Positions 1-9,201 of a stretch of DNA of 64,000 nt are shown piece by piece. The stretch covers positions 1 through 64,000 of the forward strand of contig CAKOON010000001.1 in NCBI GenBank assembly GCA_934098565.1. Direction: 5' to 3'. The position numbers and the translations under genes were made by a program. Source of the DNA: an uncultured Bacilli bacterium (GTDB taxonomy: Bacteria; Bacillota_I; Bacilli_A; RF39; UBA660). Every line of letters begins with the position of its first letter. Position 1 is the stretch's first letter. Under the pieces are notes generated by a model. The model made no database searches and was not told where the DNA came from. It worked only from the letters and a program-made list of their open reading frames with translations.

Positions 1-448
1 AAAGAGATGCAAAACACCAAAGATAAGACAGGCCGTGACATAAATGATATTAAGCAAGCAGAAATAGTAAGAATAACAAAAATAAATGATGAGTATGAAT
101 TTGAATATTTTGACAATAGAGAAAAAGCTAAAGAAATATATGGTGAAAATGTAGACACAATAGGAATAGGATCAGTTATTAATCACTTTAAAAGAGGAAA
201 ACTTAGCAGTAGCGGAAAAGATTTAACTGTAGAACAGATAGAAGGGTTAAGAAATATTGGCTTAATGGTTGTACTTGAAAATGAAAGAGACCCTATAACG
301 GAGCCCAAAAGTTTTGATGACTACCTCTTGCTTTTAAAAGAGATGCAAAACACCAAAGATAAGACAGGCCGTGACATAAATGATATTAAGCAAGCAGAAA
401 TAGTAAGAATAACCAAAATAAATGATGAGTATGAGTTTGAGTATTTTG
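1..448 (+). repeat. 336-bp tandem direct repeat inside the first gene
   Basis: Bases 1-112 and 337-448 are near-identical (about 3 to 5 mismatches). The exact period of 336 bp equals 112 codons, so the reading frame is kept. Similarity decays further into each unit. This suggests recent duplication or gene conversion of only the unit starts. The window opens exactly at a unit start. Confidence 0.85.
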
Positions 449-876
449 CTAATAAAGAAGAAGCAAAAAATAAATATGGTGAAGATGTAGAAACAATTGG
501 ACTTGGTAAAAAAATTAATAACTTAAGAAATGGCAAATATTCTATTAGTACATACTTAACCATAGACCAAATGCAAACCTTATTAGATATAGGATTTAAA
601 TTTAATAAAGGAATAGAAGATAAAATATATAAACAAGAAATATGTATTAAACATAATATTGACTTAAAAATAAATGATAAAATAATTGAAAGAATATCAA
701 AGATAGAATTAATAAGTAAGATTAACTATTTAGAAGCAAATGGCTTAAAACTAGTAGATAATGCTGGTAAACTAATAGATATATTTAGTATGAGTAGTAT
801 TGATATCCAAGATAAATATGGTATATCTTTAGAGACTATAATAGATACTTATGAAAAAGGAGAAACGAGAAAATGA
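1..876 (+). CDS. Unknown repeat-containing protein, 5' end outside the window
   Basis: The frame is open from base 1, so the ATG at 7 is probably internal and the gene is 5'-partial. The visible product (about 291 residues) contains a 112-residue unit that starts at the first codon and restarts at base 337. Both copies begin KEMQNTKDKTGRD and stay almost identical for about 37 residues before diverging. The composition is Lys/Ile/Asp-rich with no signal peptide or membrane segment, so it is probably cytosolic. The last third (from about residue 200) is not repeated. It overlaps the next ORF by 4 nt (ATGA), so the two are probably co-translated. I do not recognise the family. More copies of the unit may lie upstream of the window. 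Confidence 0.75.
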   Translation, partial: KEMQNTKDKTGRDINDIKQAEIVRITKINDEYEFEYFDNREKAKEIYGENVDTIGIGSVINHFKRGKLSSSGKDLTVEQIEGLRNIGLMVVLENERDPITEPKSFDDYLLLLKEMQNTKDKTGRDINDIKQAEIVRITKINDEYEFEYFANKEEAKNKYGEDVETIGLGKKINNLRNGKYSISTYLTIDQMQTLLDIGFKFNKGIEDKIYKQEICIKHNIDLKINDKIIERISKIELISKINYLEANGLKLVDNAGKLIDIFSMSSIDIQDKYGISLETIIDTYEKGETRK

Positions 877-1202
877 TATTTGATAAATACTTAAATGATA
901 CTTATTTAGATATCTTATATAGTAATTATAATTTAGATTATTTAAAGTCGATAGATGAGAATAACTTTATTGAAATATATAACTTACTTAAAAGTAAAGG
1001 CTTCTATTTTATAGAAGATATTATAATTAATTATATAGAGATATTTGAATTAGATAAGAATACCTTAGATAAAGTATTAACTTATCTTAAGACTAAGGCT
1101 GGTCCAGATTACATAAAAAAAATCGGTAAGAATATGACTATCTTAGATAAGTTAATAGATACCTGTCTAAATATAGAACTCAAAGAAGAAGACATCTATT
1201 AA
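873..1202 (+). CDS. Small hypothetical protein, 109 aa
   Basis: The ATG at 873 overlaps the stop of the preceding gene (ATGA), and a GGAGAAACG Shine-Dalgarno lies in the end of that gene, so this start is well supported. The product is rich in Leu, Ile, Tyr, Asn and Asp, with no membrane segment, signal peptide or cysteine motif. It looks like a compact helical cytosolic protein. It is followed by a terminator-like hairpin and therefore ends the operon of the repeat protein. I do not recognise the family. Confidence 0.7.
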   Translation: MIFDKYLNDTYLDILYSNYNLDYLKSIDENNFIEIYNLLKSKGFYFIEDIIINYIEIFELDKNTLDKVLTYLKTKAGPDYIKKIGKNMTILDKLIDTCLNIELKEEDIY

Positions 1203-1222
1203 TATAAGTGATTCAGATATCC

Positions 1223-1268
1223 AAAAGAGCGAGGAAATAAAAAATTGCTAATTACCCTTGCTTTTTTT
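1223..1268 (+). terminator. Rho-independent terminator
   Basis: The arm AGCGAGG pairs with CCTTGCT (one G-U pair) and is extended by A/T tracts. A run of seven T follows. It lies 20 nt after the 109-aa gene. Confidence 0.65.
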
Positions 1269-1315
1269 CTTTATTTATAAGATAATTAAGAAGTATAGAT
1301 AGTAAGGAGTCGCAT

Positions 1316-3718
1316 ATGGAATATACTACAGACTGGATTTTAAAATCCCCCATCGAGGATATACAAGATTATTTAAAAAATGCTACTATCATTGACTTAA
1401 TTGCGGTAATTGAAAATGTTAAAAAGAGAACTAAATTAGATTATCTTTCCATGTCTAGAGTTAAAGATATTGATGCTACAATAAACTTAGAAAAAGCTAC
1501 TTTAGATAATATTGATAAAAGGATTGGTTTTGCAAAAACGACAGGTGCTCCTAGTTCGGATATTGCTTCTTTATCAAAGGACTCAGCAGATACTAATAGT
1601 AAAATTGATGACTATAATAGTGAAAGAGAGAAAATTATTCAAGCTTTTAACGATAAAAAACAAGCCGTCTTAACTTTAGCCTTTAAAATGATTGGCGAAG
1701 CTTCGGTTTCAAAGTTAGAAGATTATCGTAATCATTTAATCAGTTACTTAAAAGATCGTATTGCTTCTATTGAAACTAATAAAGAAAACAGGGAAATTAC
1801 AACGGATACTTTGTTAAAGGAAAGAAGTTTTACTAAGGAAGATTTAACGGTTAAAGCTATTACCAGAGAAATCAAAGAGATTGAAAGCGCTGTTTTAGAT
1901 AAAGCGTTAGTTTTGAATGAAGAAGTAATTAGCAAAATTAAGTCTTTAAGACTAAAAAAAGACTCTTTAGAACATGAAACTTTCACTTATATTTGTACTG
2001 AAAAATTAAAAACTTCTTTAAGAGGTATTAGTAATGACATTACTAAGTTGCAAATGGAACTTTATAAGATAATGCACTTAGATACTAATGAATTAAGAAA
2101 TTTTATTCTTAAATGTTATACGGAGACTAAGGAAGAAATAAAACTGGCTAATTATTGCCGAATTTATCGTTCTTATTTTGAAAATATTAGTAAGGTAGCG
2201 CTACCTTTAAAGAAGACTTATCGCCAGTTTTTAGAGTCTTATGCAACTAATTTAAATTCTTTAGAAAATCCTAGTCTTGATGATAAGAGTCTTTTAGATA
2301 TTGAAGAGTCATTAAGAGAAAATCAAGAATACATGAAAACTCTAGAAAGTTATAAGAATAGAGAAATCAATAAGAGTGAAGCTGAAAAGTATTTGTATAC
2401 TTCGGTTCGAAGTAATGGTTTGCTTGACTTACCTTTTTCTAAAGATAAATGGTTATCTTATTTTGGAAAGTATTTTGAACCCCTTCTTAATTCTTTAGAT
2501 AAGATTAGTCTTAAGAACAATAAATATATTACTTTGATTAATATTTCTCTAAAAAGTAAAGAAGTAACTAAAGAAATAAGTGATTATGAAGAAGATTTAA
2601 AATATTTATTAAATGAACTTTATCGTAAAGTTTTATCCATTTATCTGAAAGTAAATTGTTTTATTAATGTTAGTGTTTATGATTATCTAGATAGTGAGTC
2701 TTTAAATAACCATATGATGGCAGAACAAGATAATATTGATAAAGAAATGAACGTTGTTAATACAAATATTACTTCTTTAATGACTAAGAAAAATCAAATT
2801 ATGAAGCAAATAAATACTATTTATACTACGATTGACACGGATATTAAAGGAACTTTAAATAGTATTTTAAGTGGTACTTATAAAGAAGAAGTTAAAGAGG
2901 AAGAACCTCATCACTTCTTTAGTACTATGGACTATTTTGAAGTACCAGAAGAGATAGAAAAAACCTTGACAGCAGAAGATGGTGATTCTTCTGAGTCTAG
3001 TGATAATGAGTCTGATGGCTTTAATGGTAATGATATTTTTGGCAAAAATAGTGGTAGCTCTTTAGAAGAAGAAAGAGTAAAATCTAGGAAAGCTAAAGTA
3101 TCGCCAGAAAGTAGTGAAATTTTTAATCCAGATGATATTTTTGGAGTTAAAGAAGAAGGTACTCTTAAAACTTCATCAGATGTTATTTCTTTTGACGAAG
3201 ATGATAATGGGATAACAAGAGCTGATAAGAAAGCTTTTGCTGATTTGTTAGGGCCAACTAAGCAAGAAGAAACCCCTAAGTATTTAGAAAGTATTAAAGA
3301 AATACCTAAAGAAAAGGAGTCAGAAAAGAGATTGGAACCTAAAAGAGGTACCAAAGTTATTAAAGTAGAGCCGGTTGTTAGTAAGGAAAAAGAAGAAGTT
3401 AAGAAGAAAGAGTTAAAAAAGGAAGTATTACCGGAAAAGTCTGATGCAGCCGAAATTAAGGAAAGAATTGAGAAAAAAGACCAAGTAAAGAAGGAAACTA
3501 TCTTTAATCCGGCGACTGCTAATGAAGTGACGGCTGAATATAATGACTCTAATGCTCCAATTGATTTAAATGCTTTCCTAAATGGGTCTTTAAAGGAAGG
3601 ACAGACTCCTGTTTCTAGTGCGTCAACGGCTACAGATTCACCTTTAAGTTCTAACGATAATTTGGATTTAATGAATTTTTTAAGTCAAATTGAAAATAAT
3701 GATTCTAAAGGGGCTTAA
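1316..3718 (+). CDS. Large coiled-coil protein with acidic, low-complexity C-terminus, 800 aa
   Basis: The start is set by AAGGAGTCGCAT before ATG 1316. Residues 1 to about 530 are strongly charged with long predicted helices (Lys/Glu/Leu/Ile periodicity), consistent with extended coiled coils. Residues from about 540 to the end are low complexity and disordered-looking: acidic stretches, EKKE-rich runs, and two short motifs NGNDIFGK and NPDDIFGV. It ends in hydrophobic motifs (DLNAFLNG, DLMNFLSQ) that look like short binding segments. There is no signal peptide or membrane segment. The role is unknown. A scaffold or division/segregation accessory protein would fit, but that is inference only. 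Confidence 0.75.
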   Translation: MEYTTDWILKSPIEDIQDYLKNATIIDLIAVIENVKKRTKLDYLSMSRVKDIDATINLEKATLDNIDKRIGFAKTTGAPSSDIASLSKDSADTNSKIDDYNSEREKIIQAFNDKKQAVLTLAFKMIGEASVSKLEDYRNHLISYLKDRIASIETNKENREITTDTLLKERSFTKEDLTVKAITREIKEIESAVLDKALVLNEEVISKIKSLRLKKDSLEHETFTYICTEKLKTSLRGISNDITKLQMELYKIMHLDTNELRNFILKCYTETKEEIKLANYCRIYRSYFENISKVALPLKKTYRQFLESYATNLNSLENPSLDDKSLLDIEESLRENQEYMKTLESYKNREINKSEAEKYLYTSVRSNGLLDLPFSKDKWLSYFGKYFEPLLNSLDKISLKNNKYITLINISLKSKEVTKEISDYEEDLKYLLNELYRKVLSIYLKVNCFINVSVYDYLDSESLNNHMMAEQDNIDKEMNVVNTNITSLMTKKNQIMKQINTIYTTIDTDIKGTLNSILSGTYKEEVKEEEPHHFFSTMDYFEVPEEIEKTLTAEDGDSSESSDNESDGFNGNDIFGKNSGSSLEEERVKSRKAKVSPESSEIFNPDDIFGVKEEGTLKTSSDVISFDEDDNGITRADKKAFADLLGPTKQEETPKYLESIKEIPKEKESEKRLEPKRGTKVIKVEPVVSKEKEEVKKKELKKEVLPEKSDAAEIKERIEKKDQVKKETIFNPATANEVTAEYNDSNAPIDLNAFLNGSLKEGQTPVSSASTATDSPLSSNDNLDLMNFLSQIENNDSKGA

Positions 3719-3870
3719 GAGTTAGAATTTGTTTTGAAAGTTCAAAAAGAATGGTTTTATTGATTATATTGAAAATAATATATAATTATATATATAGTTG
3801 TTTTGGCTAATTTAGTAGTTTATTAGGTAACAAGATATTGGCTAGTAAGAAAAATTTTGATAATCTGTTT

Positions 3871-3898
3871 AAAAGGGTAGCAAAAGACTGCCTTTTTT
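3871..3898 (+). terminator. Terminator hairpin just upstream of miaB
   Basis: AAAAGGGTAG, loop CAAAAGA, CTGCC and six T form a compact hairpin (one G-U pair) with a U-tract. It ends transcription coming from the 800-aa gene or from a short leader in 3719-3870, where I see no ORF. Confidence 0.7.
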
Positions 3899-3906
3899 GA
3901 TATAAT
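3898..3906 (+). promoter_or_regulatory. Extended -10 promoter of miaB
   Basis: TGATATAAT is a perfect extended -10 (TGn-TATAAT) immediately after the terminator. The ATG of miaB follows 25 nt later, behind AAAGGAAGTGG. No good -35 is visible, as expected for extended -10 promoters. Confidence 0.5.
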
Positions 3907-3931
3907 TTTTTAGCAAAGGAAGTGGATTCTT

Positions 3932-5338
3932 ATGTTACCGGATATGCAAGAGGCAAAGATTAGAACAAGAAAAGAAGCTGATGTTATTTATTTAGATGCT
4001 GAAGAAAAAAGCAATTTATATGTAGGAAAGAAATATTTTTTAAGAACTTATGGGTGTCAGATGAATGTTCATGATAGCGAGGAGATTAAGGCTATTTTAG
4101 AAAATTTAGGATATACAGAGACAGATGAGTTAGAAGATAGTGATATAGTTGTTTTGAATACTTGTGCGATTAGAGAAAATGCACATGATAAAGTTTTTGG
4201 CTATTTAGGCCGCTGTAAACATCTTAAAGCAACTACAAATAAAGATTTAATAGTTTGTATTGGCGGGTGTATGGCACAAGAAGAAGTGGTTGTTAATGAG
4301 TTAAAGACAAAGCATCCTTATGTTGATATTATTTTTGGCACGCATAATATTCATGAACTTTCAACGATGATTAAAGATGTAAAAAATCAAAGACAGGATA
4401 TCAAGGTTTATTCAATTGAAGGTAATGTTTATGAAAATATCGATTATAAAAGAGATTCTAAAATTACGGCTTGGGTAAATATTATGTATGGTTGTGATAA
4501 ATTCTGCACTTATTGTATTGTGCCATATACGAGAGGAAAACAAAGAAGTAGAAGAGCTTGTGAAATCGTTAGAGAAGTTAAAAAATTAGTAGAATCTGGG
4601 TATCAAGAGGTAACTCTTTTAGGCCAAAATGTTAATGCTTATGGTAAAGATTTGGAAGGAGAAATGAGTTTTGCTGGTTTATTAGCCGAAGTTGCTAAAA
4701 CAAATATTCCAAGAGTCCGCTTTGTTACGTCACACCCATGGGATTTTACTGATGAGATGATTAAAGTTATTGCTGAGTATCCGAATATTATGCCTTATAT
4801 TCATTTGCCTTTACAATCTGGTTCTTCTAAAATTTTAAAATTAATGGGAAGAAGATACACTAAAGAAGAGTATTTAGAGCTTTTTGATAAAATGAAGAAA
4901 GAAATTCCAGGTGTTGCTATTTCAACTGATATTATTGTAGGTTTTCCTGGTGAAACAGAAAGTGATTTTGAAGAGACTTTAGAAGTCGTTAATCATTGTA
5001 AGTATGATGGAGCTTATACATTTATTTTCTCACCAAGAGTGGGAACGCCTGCGGCTAAGATGCCTGATGTGACTCCTTTAAAAGAAAAGGAAGACCGTTT
5101 GCATCGTTTAAATGAATTAGTTAATCAGTATTCTTTAGAGAATAATCAAAAGCTTTTAAATAAGACTGTTCCGGTTTTAATTCAAGGAATAAGTGAAAAA
5201 GGGACTGATAAAGTGTATGGTTATACTGATACAATGAAATTAGTAAATGTTGTTGGTTCTAAAGATTTAATTGGAAAAATAGTTAATGTTATGATAACAG
5301 ACGCCAAGAGTTTCAGTTTAGATGGAATTGTAAAGTAG
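3932..5338 (+). CDS. miaB: tRNA-2-methylthio-N6-dimethylallyladenosine synthase MiaB
   Basis: A radical-SAM methylthiotransferase that converts i6A37 to ms2i6A37 in tRNAs reading UNN codons. Domains in order: UPF0004 domain (about 30-150) with three cluster cysteines in TYGCQMN, LNTCAIRENA and GGCMAQ; radical SAM core with CDKFCTYC (about 187-195) and downstream GFPGETE; C-terminal TRAM domain (about 395-465). The 468-aa length is normal for the bacterial family. The short N-terminal extension before the first domain is usual in Bacillota. It is monocistronic here: its own promoter lies upstream and a hairpin overlaps its stop. Identification is firm. Confidence 0.97.
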   Translation: MLPDMQEAKIRTRKEADVIYLDAEEKSNLYVGKKYFLRTYGCQMNVHDSEEIKAILENLGYTETDELEDSDIVVLNTCAIRENAHDKVFGYLGRCKHLKATTNKDLIVCIGGCMAQEEVVVNELKTKHPYVDIIFGTHNIHELSTMIKDVKNQRQDIKVYSIEGNVYENIDYKRDSKITAWVNIMYGCDKFCTYCIVPYTRGKQRSRRACEIVREVKKLVESGYQEVTLLGQNVNAYGKDLEGEMSFAGLLAEVAKTNIPRVRFVTSHPWDFTDEMIKVIAEYPNIMPYIHLPLQSGSSKILKLMGRRYTKEEYLELFDKMKKEIPGVAISTDIIVGFPGETESDFEETLEVVNHCKYDGAYTFIFSPRVGTPAAKMPDVTPLKEKEDRLHRLNELVNQYSLENNQKLLNKTVPVLIQGISEKGTDKVYGYTDTMKLVNVVGSKDLIGKIVNVMITDAKSFSLDGIVK

Positions 5339-5360
5339 TTAGAAATAATTACTTTTTTTT
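5333..5360 (+). terminator. Terminator of miaB
   Basis: AAGTAGTT, loop AGAAAT, AATTACTT and a T-run. The stem overlaps the miaB stop codon and has one G-U pair. Confidence 0.65.
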
Positions 5361-5406
5361 CTTTTCATTAAGATAAATATAATATATAATTAAGATGGTG
5401 ATAATA

Positions 5407-6231
5407 ATGGAACGAAGAGAGAAGGGTTTTACATTGGTGGAACTATTGGCAGTTATTGTTATTTTGGCTATTTTAGCCTTGATTGCGATTCCAAATGTTT
5501 CGTCGTTAGTAAGAAAAAGTAAAACTAATATGTTTTGTAAAAAGGTTGAGAGTATTGAAGCAGCCGCTAAAAATTATGCGCAGGATAATTTAAGCAATTT
5601 AGCAACTTCTGAAAAGACTACGGTGGCTAATAGAATTCCTCTTAGTTTTTTAGTTGAAAAAGGTTATTTAAATAAAGATAGTAAAGATTGTATAGTTGGC
5701 ACAAATTGCGTTTTAGATGAGAGAAGCAATACCTACCTGGACAATAATTATGTTGAGATATATTCAGAGAATAATAGGTTATATGGAAGATATTTATATT
5801 CTAGGGAAGATGCTACTAATAATATTTGCCATAAAAAAGATAGTACTAGTTATAGTGTAAGTGAATATGGTACTTATAATCAAAGTGCAAATACGAAAAC
5901 AAATGAGTATTCTCGTTTTGACGTTAATTCTCCTATTAACTCAGCCAATACAACTTCTAATTTGCCTTTTTATTTTGATTTGTATGTTGATGGCGTAAAA
6001 ATTAGTAGTGGGGTTAGTGATTATTGCTCGGGTGGTGTTTGCAGTGGCAGAGGTATTAAAAAAGGTTCAGTTTATGAAATCAAAAATATTCGCTCCCGCT
6101 CTGATATGCCGGGATTTACTTGCCAAGAGTATGGATATGCTAAAAATAGTTATGCTCTAAGTGGCGTATTAATTGATGATAGTGTATCCGTTGATGTAGT
6201 ATGCCTTAATCCTAAAATGCCAAATGAGTAG
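5407..6231 (+). CDS. Type IV prepilin-like / pseudopilin protein, 274 aa
   Basis: The N-terminus is a class III signal: a short basic leader ending in Gly, then FTLVELLAVIVILAILALIA, with Glu5 of the mature protein present. PilD-type peptidase would cut after the Gly. The remainder (about 40-274) is a secreted domain with several cysteines that could form disulfides. I start it at ATG 5407, not at the in-frame ATG 5395, because AAGATGGTGA (close to the anti-SD complement) spans 5393-5402 and would be destroyed as an SD by the upstream start. Followed 6 nt later by a second prepilin. No pilus assembly ATPase, platform or prepilin peptidase is in this window. Confidence 0.88.
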   Translation: MERREKGFTLVELLAVIVILAILALIAIPNVSSLVRKSKTNMFCKKVESIEAAAKNYAQDNLSNLATSEKTTVANRIPLSFLVEKGYLNKDSKDCIVGTNCVLDERSNTYLDNNYVEIYSENNRLYGRYLYSREDATNNICHKKDSTSYSVSEYGTYNQSANTKTNEYSRFDVNSPINSANTTSNLPFYFDLYVDGVKISSGVSDYCSGGVCSGRGIKKGSVYEIKNIRSRSDMPGFTCQEYGYAKNSYALSGVLIDDSVSVDVVCLNPKMPNE

Positions 6232-6237
6232 GTTTTT

Positions 6238-7140
6238 ATGAATAGAAAAGGTTTTACTTTAGTTGAGCTATTAGCAGTTATCGTTTTAATGGCTATTTTA
6301 ATTACGGTGGCAGTCCCTTCGATAACTAAAATTGGTAAAAGTTTAAAAACAGAGTCATTTTGTAGTAAGGTTAAGGTTATTGAGGCTGCAGCATTGGAAT
6401 ATGCTGATGATTATTTTATTGGTAAAGAAAATGCTGGTAGCAATATGGTTAGTTTAGATAATGTTTCTTTAGTGGATTTAGTTAATATGGGGTATTTAAA
6501 AAGTGATGTTTCTATTGGAACGGATAGTAATGGACATAACACAACTTGCCAACTTTATGACGCTAATTCTATTTGTATAATGGATCCAAGAGATTCTTCG
6601 TCAATGGATTATGAAACGGTTAGAATTTGGAGTTCTAATAATAAACTTTATGCTACTTACCGTTATAAAGATACTGATATTGATGGTAATTCAAATACTA
6701 GTGGCGTTTGTGGAAATAATATGCAATATGCTAGAAAAATCAGCGATACAGGAACAAATCAGAGTACATTTAGTAATGACATGAGTTTTTTTAATCGAAA
6801 TGTTGAAGCCATAAAAGTTAAGGAAAATAATGTTTATAGTTGGTCTAATTATTATTCTTATCGAACAACGAGACCTGATGATATTCCCGGTAATTATTAT
6901 GTTAAAGAAGTTACAGTCAGTTATGGACTTAGTAATAATAAAACTGCCATGGAACTAAGTAGCGATGATTTCTTTAGTGGGGTCTTTACAAATGGTACAC
7001 AAAGAGTAATCGATGTGTCTAATTATTATTTAAGTAATGTTGATATTAGCTTTCGGGTTGCTTTAAATTCACCGACAAGAGTTACCAACACTTATGCTAA
7101 AGTTAGTAAGATACAAGTTAAATGGCAGAAAGTATCTTGA
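6238..7140 (+). CDS. Second type IV prepilin-like protein, 300 aa
   Basis: Starts MNRKG then FTLVELLAVIVLMAILITVA, again with Glu5 of the mature pilin. Only 6 nt separate it from the first prepilin, so the two form one transcription unit. No strong SD is visible, so translational coupling is likely. The secreted domain (about 40-300) is Asn/Ser/Tyr-rich and only distantly like the first pilin after the helix. The two paralogues may be major and minor subunits of a thin pilus or of a competence/secretion pseudopilus. The choice between these is inference. Confidence 0.87.
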   Translation: MNRKGFTLVELLAVIVLMAILITVAVPSITKIGKSLKTESFCSKVKVIEAAALEYADDYFIGKENAGSNMVSLDNVSLVDLVNMGYLKSDVSIGTDSNGHNTTCQLYDANSICIMDPRDSSSMDYETVRIWSSNNKLYATYRYKDTDIDGNSNTSGVCGNNMQYARKISDTGTNQSTFSNDMSFFNRNVEAIKVKENNVYSWSNYYSYRTTRPDDIPGNYYVKEVTVSYGLSNNKTAMELSSDDFFSGVFTNGTQRVIDVSNYYLSNVDISFRVALNSPTRVTNTYAKVSKIQVKWQKVS

Positions 7141-7146
7141 TATTAA

Positions 7147-7175
7147 TTGAAAAAAGAAAAATCTTATGATATGAT
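7147..7175 (+). promoter_or_regulatory. Promoter of der
   Basis: TTGAAA (7147-7152), 17-nt spacer, TATGAT (7170-7175). It lies in the 64-nt gap before der. Confidence 0.5.
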
Positions 7176-7204
7176 AAAATGACTTTTTAGAGGGGATGAT
7201 AGAT

Positions 7205-8512
7205 ATGCAGACAGTATGTTTAATAGGAAGACCAAATGTTGGTAAGTCAACACTTTTTAATCGTTTGATTGGGGAAGCTAAGTCAATAATAATGGATACA
7301 CCAGGTATTACTCGCGACCGTATTTATGGAGATGTTACTTATAAAGAAAAGAAGTTTTTACTTATTGATACGGGGGGAATTGATTTAGGCCAAGGGGATT
7401 TTAATAAGGATATTAAAATGCAAGCAGAATTAGCAATTGACGAATCAGATTGCATTGTGTTTGTTGTTGATGGGCGCTATGAACTTAATCAGAATGATTA
7501 TGAAATTAGAAATATGTTGATTAAATCTGGTAAGAGAGTTATTGTAGCCGTTAATAAGTTAGATAATCCTAAGTTAGAACAGGAATTAATTTATAATTTC
7601 TATGAGTTAGGTTTTCCAATTGTTTTACCGATTAGTGGGACTCATAATTTAGGAATTGATGAGCTTTTAGATGAGATAACCAAGGATATGGCTGATGATA
7701 TATCTCCCGTCAATGATAATCTTAAATTCTGTATAATTGGACGCCCTAATGTTGGAAAAAGTAGTTTGATTAATGCTTTACTAGGGACCAAACGAGCAAT
7801 TGTTTCTAATGTTAGTGGTACGACAAGAGATGCGGTAGATACTGATTTTCGTTATAATGGCGAAAAAATAACCGTAATTGATACCGCTGGAATGCGTAAA
7901 AAAGGCAAAATTTATGAGAATATTGAAAAATATTCGATGATTAGAAGTCTTAAAGCTATTGAACGAAGTGATGTTTGTTGTGTCGTTATTAATGCGGAAG
8001 AAGGTATAATTGAGCATGATAAGCATATAGTTAGTTATGCAATTAATGCTGGCAAAGCGGTTGTCTTGGTTGTTAATAAGTGGGATACAATTAAGAATTT
8101 TGATACAGCTCTCAAAGAATGGAAATTAAAGATTAAGAATGAATTTCAATTTATCCCTTATGTTAAAACAGTCTTCTTAAGTGCAAGGACGAAAAAAAGA
8201 GTTTCTATGTTAATGCCTGCAATTATTGAAGCATATAATAATTCGATTAAAGAAATACCTACTAATGTTTTAAATGATGTTATAACTGAGGCTTACAATC
8301 TTCATGAAGCACCTTCTTATAAAGGTAAAAGATTAAAGATATATTTTACCCATCAAACAGGAAGTAAGCCGCCTAAGATAACTTTTGCGGTTAATAATAA
8401 AGGATTAGTTCATTTTAGTTATGAGCGTTATTTAGAAAACAAGATTAGAGAGGCTTTTGATTTTACGGGGACACCAATTATTTTACAGTTTAAAAATCGT
8501 AGTGAGGAGTAG
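7205..8512 (+). CDS. der: Ribosome biogenesis GTPase Der (EngA)
   Basis: Double GTPase needed for maturation of the 50S subunit. Two G domains in tandem: GRPNVGKST near residue 8 with DTPGITRD, DTGG and NKLD; and GRPNVGKSS near residue 180 with DTAGMRKKGK and NKWD; then a KH-like C-terminal domain (about 350-435). The length (435 aa) is standard. I place the start at ATG 7205 (MQTVCLIGRPNVGKS). The in-frame ATG 7196 directly abuts the SD AGAGGGG, while 7205 has correct spacing and matches the family N-terminus. Confidence 0.96.
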   Translation: MQTVCLIGRPNVGKSTLFNRLIGEAKSIIMDTPGITRDRIYGDVTYKEKKFLLIDTGGIDLGQGDFNKDIKMQAELAIDESDCIVFVVDGRYELNQNDYEIRNMLIKSGKRVIVAVNKLDNPKLEQELIYNFYELGFPIVLPISGTHNLGIDELLDEITKDMADDISPVNDNLKFCIIGRPNVGKSSLINALLGTKRAIVSNVSGTTRDAVDTDFRYNGEKITVIDTAGMRKKGKIYENIEKYSMIRSLKAIERSDVCCVVINAEEGIIEHDKHIVSYAINAGKAVVLVVNKWDTIKNFDTALKEWKLKIKNEFQFIPYVKTVFLSARTKKRVSMLMPAIIEAYNNSIKEIPTNVLNDVITEAYNLHEAPSYKGKRLKIYFTHQTGSKPPKITFAVNNKGLVHFSYERYLENKIREAFDFTGTPIILQFKNRSEE

Positions 8513-8523
8513 AATGTGTTTAT

Positions 8524-9201
8524 ATGAAAAATAGTGATAATGTTATTTGGGGAATTTTATTAGTTATTATAGGGGTTATATTTGGTCTAAATGCTGTTGG
8601 CTTGACAACCATTAATGTGTTTTTTGAAGGTTGGTGGACTCTATTCTTAATTATTCCTGCTGTTATTGGTCTTATTAAAGAGCAAGATAAAACAGGAAGT
8701 TTAATAATGCTTACCATCGGTGTTGTGTTGTTACTGGCTGTTAGAGACGTTATTGATTTTGAAATTGTTTGGAAATTATTACTTCCATGTGTTTTAGTTA
8801 TTTGGGGTGGTTCTTTAGTATTTAAAGGCTTTACTGGTAAAGATATTAAGGATAAAATTAAAGAGATTAAAGTAAATAAAGAAGATATTTTGCATGCTGA
8901 TGCTATATTTAGTGGCGAGAAAAGGCAAATTGAAGAATCCTTTAGCGGCGCTGAAATTAATGCTATTTTTGGTTCGTTAGATTTAAGCTTAACTAAGGTT
9001 AATTTGAAAAATGACGTGGTGATAAGTGCTAGTAGTATTTTTGGAGGTATTAACTTATATTTACCAGAGAATGTTAATGTAGTTATTAATTCAACTAATA
9101 TTTTTGGTGGTGTTGAGAATAAATGTGTTAAAAAGGCTTCGGCAAAGATAACTGTTTATATTAGTGCGACTTGTTTATTTGGTGGAGTTTCGATAAAATG
9201 A
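8524..9201 (+). CDS. LiaF-like membrane protein (DUF5668 plus LiaF C-terminal domain), 225 aa
   Basis: The N-terminal third has four closely packed hydrophobic segments (about 8-100). The C-terminal half has repeated FGS/FGG turns (AIFGSLDL, SIFGGINL, NIFGGVEN, CLFGGVS) typical of the beta-structured LiaF/YvqF C-terminal domain. In Bacillus LiaF restrains the LiaS kinase of the cell-envelope stress response, but no LiaRS pair is visible here, so the partner is unknown. It starts 11 nt after der and overlaps the next gene by 4 nt, so the two products are probably made together. Confidence 0.75.
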   Translation: MKNSDNVIWGILLVIIGVIFGLNAVGLTTINVFFEGWWTLFLIIPAVIGLIKEQDKTGSLIMLTIGVVLLLAVRDVIDFEIVWKLLLPCVLVIWGGSLVFKGFTGKDIKDKIKEIKVNKEDILHADAIFSGEKRQIEESFSGAEINAIFGSLDLSLTKVNLKNDVVISASSIFGGINLYLPENVNVVINSTNIFGGVENKCVKKASAKITVYISATCLFGGVSIK

